DNA of 5,272 nucleotides from an uncultured Collinsella sp. (GTDB taxonomy: Bacteria > Actinomycetota > Coriobacteriia > Coriobacteriales > Coriobacteriaceae). Below are positions 1 to 5,272 of this stretch, in pieces (within the stretch, counting starts at the first letter, position 1; every line of letters begins with the position of its first letter). Position numbers and translations under genes: made by a program. Where the stretch lies: the NCBI GenBank assembly GCA_902482615.1, contig CABTAA010000119.1, forward strand, positions 1 through 5,272, written 5' to 3'. The notes under the pieces are model-generated. The model had not been told where the DNA came from. It made no database searches and saw nothing but the letters and a program-made list of their open reading frames with translations.

Positions 1-401
1 GCGACCTTGCCGGCCAGCGCCATGCCGACGGCAGCGGAGATGCCCTGGCCCAGGGAGCCGGTGGACATGTCGACGCCCGGGGTGTCGTTCATGTTGGGAT
101 GACCCTGCAGGTGGCTGCCGATATGGCGCAGCGTCTCGAGATCCTCCTTGGGGAAGAACCCACGCTCGGCGAGCACGGCGTACAGGCCCGGAGCGCAATG
201 GCCCTTGGAGAGCACAAAACGGTCGCGATCGGCCTTGCGGGGATCGGCCGGGTCGACGTTCATTTCCTCAAAGTACAGATAGGTCATGATGTCGGCAGCG
301 CCGAGCGAACCGCCCGGATGGCCGGACTTGGCAGCGTGCACGCCGGTGACGATGCCCTTCCTTACCTCGTTGGCAACCTTTTTGAGCTCTTCGTCGCTCA
401 T
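1..401 (-). CDS. Transketolase, N-terminal subunit (partial, 3' end outside window)
   Basis: Transketolase moves two-carbon units between sugar phosphates in the non-oxidative pentose phosphate pathway, using thiamine diphosphate and a divalent metal in the cytoplasm. Only the first 133 codons are present; the gene runs off the left edge. Visible family motifs are SGHPGG (residues 26-31, with the conserved His28), DRDRFVLSKGH (58-68) and TGSLGQG (114-120), all in the thiamine-diphosphate-binding Pyr/PP half. The forms SKGHCAPGLY and LQGHPNM resemble the split transketolases of Gram-positive bacteria and archaea more than the one-piece E. coli TktA, so a separate C-terminal subunit gene probably follows; this is inference, since it lies outside the window. 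The ATG at 401 is supported by an AGGAAGG Shine-Dalgarno sequence four bases upstream. The gene is the last in the minus-strand series and probably has its own promoter in the 207-base gap before it. Confidence 0.93.
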   Translation of the reverse strand, partial: MSDEELKKVANEVRKGIVTGVHAAKSGHPGGSLGAADIMTYLYFEEMNVDPADPRKADRDRFVLSKGHCAPGLYAVLAERGFFPKEDLETLRHIGSHLQGHPNMNDTPGVDMSTGSLGQGISAAVGMALAGKV

Positions 402-413
402 TGTGCCTTCCTT
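402..413 (-). promoter_or_regulatory. Ribosome-binding site of the transketolase gene
   Basis: Read on the minus strand, AAGGAAGG at 406-413 precedes the ATG at 401. The AGGAAGG core leaves a four-base spacer, and the AAGGA register leaves seven. It is a strong purine-rich Shine-Dalgarno sequence and fixes the start codon. Confidence 0.75.
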
Positions 414-486
414 TCATCCTCATTAGACAAAATGCGCACGGCACCGAAGGTAATCCCAACACAGCCGCAATGCACGTACGTCATTC

Positions 487-515
487 ATTATGCTGGAAAC
501 TGATGGCTTTACCAG
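487..515 (-). promoter_or_regulatory. Candidate sigma-70-type promoter for the transketolase gene
   Basis: On the minus strand a -35-like CTGGTA (510-515, three of six consensus bases) is followed after 17 bases by a -10-like CATAAT (487-492, five of six). An A/T-rich stretch lies just upstream of the -35 element. Transcription would begin near 480 and leave a leader of about 80 bases before the ATG. The -35 match is poor, so the call rests mainly on the -10 element, the spacing and the position. Confidence 0.4.
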
Positions 516-608
516 AGTTTTTATCATTATTTGAACAATTTAGCAGGCAGAACCGCTGATGAAACGGTTTATCAATGTGAACGTCTTTTGGATGGAACGC
601 AGTCGACC

Positions 609-1499
609 CTACGCGCTAATGTCCTTGAATCCCTCGCCGAAGGCTTCCGTAACGTCAGCGACCGTCACAATGGCGTGAGGATCGCGCTCGCGCACGATCG
701 TCTTGAGGGTATTGAGCTCTCGACGGCTCACGATGACCATAATCACCGGCTTCTCGGCACCCGAATACATGCCAGTCGCCTTAAACTTGGTACAACCACG
801 ACCCAGGCCATACATGATATCGGCAGCGATATCAGGGAACTTATCCGAGATGATGAGTACCATACGGCGTTTGTTGCCGCCATCGACCACGGCATCGATC
901 ACATAGCCGCTAATGACCATCGAAAGGCCTGCATATAGTGCGTTTTCGATTGAAAAGACCGGAGCCGACAGCGCACACACGGCAACGTCGATTGCCATGA
1001 CGGTCGAGCCCACCGGCAGCGAGGTGTTACGCGAAATGATTTGGCCAATCGTGTCCGAGCCGCCGGTGTTGGCGCCGGCACGCAACACCATGCCGTAACC
1101 GATGCCCGTAATAATGCCGCCCCACATGGCGGGAAGCATCAGGTCCGCATCCGCCAGAGGTGCTACAAACGGGGCGAACAGATCGGTAAAGAAGCCCAGC
1201 AGCACAAAGCCCGTCGCGGTCTGCACCACGTAGAACATGCCGCCCTCGCGCATAACGACCAGCAGCAGCAAGGCGTTCATCACGATGGTCTGGATACCGA
1301 CGGGAAGCGACACGCCTCGCGCCGCGCCGACCGCCTGGATAATGGTGGCAAGGCCCGTAACGCCACCGGCGGCAAGACCATTGGGAATCAAAAACAGGTC
1401 GGTCGCGATGGCGGCCAAGGCACACCCCAACATGATCTGGGGCAGGTCGTGAAAGAAGTTCATCGAAAGAATGCGCTTGATGTCCAGACGATATGCCAT
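609..1499 (-). CDS. YitT family membrane protein (DUF161/DUF2179-like)
   Basis: This encodes a 296-residue integral membrane protein of the YitT family. The family is widespread in Gram-positive bacteria, often present in several copies, and has no established substrate. Hydrophobic stretches suited to membrane spans fall near residues 21-38, 43-60, 66-83, 90-108, 122-140, 165-183 and 186-205. Family-like glycine-rich motifs are IPNGLAAGGVTG (38-49) and RAGANTGGSD (140-149). A positively charged NKRR (209-212) marks the switch to a soluble C-terminal domain (about 213-288), rich in alternating beta and alpha segments, that matches DUF2179, a presumed cytoplasmic sensing domain. An ATG eight codons upstream (1523) is in frame, but it sits inside a terminator-like hairpin and has no ribosome-binding site, whereas the ATG at 1499 has GAGGGAGG four bases upstream; I therefore chose 1499. 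The stop is TAG. The family call is firm; a transport role is inference. Confidence 0.9.
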   Translation of the reverse strand: MAYRLDIKRILSMNFFHDLPQIMLGCALAAIATDLFLIPNGLAAGGVTGLATIIQAVGAARGVSLPVGIQTIVMNALLLLVVMREGGMFYVVQTATGFVLLGFFTDLFAPFVAPLADADLMLPAMWGGIITGIGYGMVLRAGANTGGSDTIGQIISRNTSLPVGSTVMAIDVAVCALSAPVFSIENALYAGLSMVISGYVIDAVVDGGNKRRMVLIISDKFPDIAADIMYGLGRGCTKFKATGMYSGAEKPVIMVIVSRRELNTLKTIVRERDPHAIVTVADVTEAFGEGFKDISA

Positions 1500-1503
1500 G
1501 CTG

Positions 1504-1511
1504 CCTCCCTC
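1504..1511 (-). promoter_or_regulatory. Ribosome-binding site of the yitT-family gene (decides the start)
   Basis: Minus-strand GAGGGAGG ends four bases before the ATG at 1499, a near-ideal anti-Shine-Dalgarno match. It directly follows the T-run of a terminator-like hairpin, so a transcript that ends at the hairpin would lose this site. It favours the 296-residue start over the 304-residue one. Confidence 0.75.
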
Positions 1512-1540
1512 AAAAAAGCGCACCCAAACGGATGTGCTTT
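1512..1540 (-). terminator. Intrinsic terminator-like hairpin just ahead of the yitT-family gene
   Basis: On the minus strand AAAGCACATCC (1530-1540) faces GGGTGCGCTTT (1515-1525) across a four-base GTTT loop. Ten of the eleven positions can pair, one of them as a G-T wobble, and there is one mismatch. The right arm runs into six consecutive Ts (1512-1517), the hallmark of a rho-independent terminator. It may finish the secA-prfB transcript, or act as an attenuator in the yitT leader, because no room for a promoter is left between it and the yitT ribosome-binding site. Confidence 0.65.
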
Positions 1541-1559
1541 GAACTTCTTCTTGTATTCG

Positions 1560-1565
1560 ATTCTA
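1560..1565 (-). promoter_or_regulatory. Possible -10 element for the yitT-family gene
   Basis: Minus-strand TAGAAT matches five of six bases of TATAAT and lies between the two terminator-like hairpins. Transcription would begin near 1553 and give a leader of about 54 bases that includes the 1512-1540 hairpin. No good -35 element is present at the proper distance, so this is a weak candidate. Confidence 0.22.
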
Positions 1566-1579
1566 CCGATTCGCCGGAC

Positions 1580-1603
1580 AAAAACCACCCCTGCGCAGGG
1601 TTT
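1580..1603 (-). terminator. Probable intrinsic terminator downstream of prfB
   Basis: The palindrome CCCTGCGCAGGG (1589-1600) can form a four-pair stem with a GCGC loop. On the minus strand it is followed by GTGG and then TTTTT (1580-1584). The flanking AAA (1601-1603) can pair with part of the T-run around a bulge. It begins about 60 bases after the prfB stop and is the first plausible terminator for the secA-prfB unit. The gap between the short stem and the T-run makes it less canonical than the hairpin at 1512-1540. Confidence 0.5.
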
Positions 1604-1613
1604 ATTCTGGATA

Positions 1614-1649
1614 CAAACCCGTCCAACCGTTGGGCTTGGCATCGGTTTG
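1614..1649 (-). other. Composite imperfect hairpin after prfB
   Basis: CAAACC and GGTTTG (1644-1649 and 1614-1619 on the minus strand) form six outer pairs. Inside lies CCAAC-G-GTTGG (1623-1633), a near-perfect small palindrome. No T-run follows, so this is not itself a terminator. Its right arm can instead pair with the left arm of the terminator at 1580-1603, which suggests alternative folds. Confidence 0.35.
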
Positions 1650-1664
1650 AAGCCGCCCGATGTT

Positions 1665-2812
1665 TTAGACCTCCGAGCCTTCTGCATCGGCGTTGCCGGT
1701 GGCCCAGCGATGGTAGCCAATAACAAACGGGTCCAGGTCGCCATCGTCAAGAACGGCCTCGACATTGCTGGTCTCCACGCCCGTGCGTAGGTCCTTGACC
1801 ATCTGGTACGGGTAGAGCACGTAGCTGCGGATCTGGTTGCCAAAACCAATCGTGGTCTTGGGTCCGCGAATCTCATCGAGCGCCTCGGCACGCTTCTCGA
1901 GCTCAATCTCGTACAGGCGAGCCTTGAGGATCTGCATGCACGCGGCCTTGTTCTGGATCTGGCTGCGCTCGTTTTGGCAGGTGACCACAATGCCGCTGGG
2001 GAAATGCGTCACGCGCACGGCGGAGTCGGTGGTGTTGACGCCCTGACCGCCCGGGCCGCTCGCGTGGTACACGTCCACGCGGATGTCATCGGGACTGATC
2101 TCGATGTCGATATCATCGGGTAGCACGGGGATGACCTCGACGCCGGCAAACGTGGTCTGGCGGCGCTTCTTGTCGTCGGTGGGGCTAATGCGAACCAAGC
2201 GGTGGACGCCGGCCTCGGCGCGCAGCATGCCAAATGCGTCCTTGCCCTCGACGGTAAAGGTCGCGCGGTCGATGCCGATGACCTCGGCTGCGGGACAGTC
2301 GTTGATGGTGACCTTCCAGCCGCGACGCTGGCAGTACTTCATGTACATCTTAAAGAGCATGAAGGTCCAGTCCTGGGCCTCCAGACCACCCTGTCCGGGC
2401 TTGATGGTCACAATGGCATCGCCGTGATCGAACTCACCGGTAAACCAGCTCGAAAGCTCAAGCTCATCGATGGCACGGGCCAGGCGCTCAGCCGTGGCTG
2501 TAGCCTCCTCGCGAAGGGCGACGGCATCGGGGTCATCCCCCATCTCCTCGGCAAGCTCCAGCGCGGCGCGGGCATCGGAAAGCTCGCCGCGCGCGGTATC
2601 CACGGCAGCGATATCTTCCTTGGTGCGCGCGATCTCCTCCATGGTGGCACGGGCGGCGTCGGCGTCATCCCAAAAGCCGGGGGCCACGCTTTTAGCCTCG
2701 AGCTCGGTCACGCGCGTGCGCTTTTCGTCCAAATGGAGATACGACTCGACCTCGCCGAGCCGGTCCGCAAACGCGTCCAGCTCGGCGGGCGTTACCTCTA
2801 AAGCCTCAGCCA

Positions 2813-2813
<1 letters not shown>
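1665..2813 (-). CDS. prfB: Peptide chain release factor 2 (RF2)
   Basis: RF2 reads UAA and UGA in the ribosomal A site and triggers hydrolysis of peptidyl-tRNA. The 382-residue product is slightly longer than E. coli RF2 (365). It has the N-terminal coiled helical region (about 1-120, with the family-like GFWDD at 46-50), the PCRF/codon-reading domain, and the catalytic domain with the universal GGQ at 255-257 (in SGPGGQGVN). The C-terminal part QIRSYV...VKDLRTGVET...VLDDGDLDPF is typical of RF2 rather than RF1. The tripeptide that reads the stop codon is Ser210-Pro211-Thr212, where RF2 normally has SPF. The reading frame is continuous through the site that carries the autoregulatory UGA frameshift in many bacteria (residues 24-29, SYLHLD), so no recoding is needed. 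The start overlaps the secA stop by one base, with AGGA seven bases upstream, so translation is probably coupled to secA. The stop is TAA. Confidence 0.96.

Positions 2814-5272
<2,459 letters not shown>

Larger units (their letters stand above)
402..608. other. Intergenic region between yitT-family gene and transketolase gene
   Basis: These 207 bases hold no convincing gene on either strand and are visibly richer in A and T than the flanking genes, as promoter regions often are. A weak stem-loop (AACCG at 551-555 with CGGTT at 565-569, nine-base loop) lies about 40 bases after the yitT stop, but no T-run follows it on the minus strand, so it is not a clear intrinsic terminator. A candidate promoter lies at 487-515. 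An eight-base palindrome, ACGTACGT (474-481), falls at the predicted transcription start; it may be chance or a regulator site. Confidence 0.6.

Noticed and set aside
268..462. Short minus-strand open frame overlapping the transketolase start
   Set aside because: It is out of frame with transketolase, begins with a GTG with no clear ribosome-binding site, and is Arg-rich shadow sequence.
99..503. Plus-strand open frame of 134 codons opposite the transketolase start
   Set aside because: The minus-strand reading has unmistakable transketolase motifs. The plus-strand reading shows none and crosses the promoter region.
551..569. Stem-loop AACCG/CGGTT as a yitT terminator
   Set aside because: It has only five pairs with a nine-base loop and no T-run on the minus strand, so it does not meet the pattern of an intrinsic terminator.
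531..938. Plus-strand open frame of 135 codons opposite the end of the YitT-family gene
   Set aside because: It is antisense to the conserved DUF2179-like domain, with no ribosome-binding site seen and no recognisable domain.
1041..1790. Long plus-strand open frame of 249 codons antisense to yitT and the prfB end
   Set aside because: It is antisense to the clear YitT-family gene, runs through the terminator hairpins, is highly polar and low in complexity, and resembles no family I know. It is a by-product of high-GC codon usage on the other strand.
1460..1990. Minus-strand open frame of 176 codons overlapping prfB
   Set aside because: It is in another frame of prfB and is Arg/Ser/Pro-rich, as expected of out-of-frame high-GC sequence. 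It also covers the terminators.

Overview
The window is a roughly 60% GC bacterial chromosomal segment in which every supported gene lies on the minus strand. In transcription order (right to left) they are secA (5' end cut by the window edge), prfB (complete), a YitT-family membrane protein gene (complete) and the N-terminal half of a split-type transketolase (3' end cut by the window edge). The protein sequences look most like class Coriobacteriia, perhaps Collinsella. That is judged from remembered family sequences, not from a search.

Right part (about 1665-5272): secA and prfB form a tight pair. The secA stop and prfB start overlap by one base (TAATG), and an AGGA ribosome-binding site for prfB lies inside the last secA codons. 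Adjacent secA and prfB genes are also known from Firmicutes such as Bacillus. SecA drives protein export through SecYEG. PrfB (RF2) terminates translation at UAA and UGA. This RF2 has no programmed frameshift, and its stop-codon-reading tripeptide is Ser-Pro-Thr instead of Ser-Pro-Phe.

Middle (about 1500-1664): the prfB-yitT gap is short but rich in structure. It holds a large imperfect hairpin just after prfB, then a GC palindrome followed by a T-run. A second terminator-like hairpin with a T6 tail abuts the yitT Shine-Dalgarno sequence. Three of the segments can pair in mutually exclusive ways, as in attenuators.

Left part (1-1499): the YitT-family protein has a hydrophobic multi-span N-terminal part and a soluble C-terminal DUF2179-like domain; its substrate is unknown. 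A 207-base, comparatively AT-rich gap follows, with a plausible promoter for the transketolase gene. The transketolase start carries the thiamine-diphosphate-binding motifs and belongs to the central pentose phosphate pathway.

Overall this is ordinary housekeeping sequence. I saw no mobile element, CRISPR array, tRNA, rRNA or defence system. The points most worth a second look are the RF2 tripeptide and the possible attenuator ahead of yitT.
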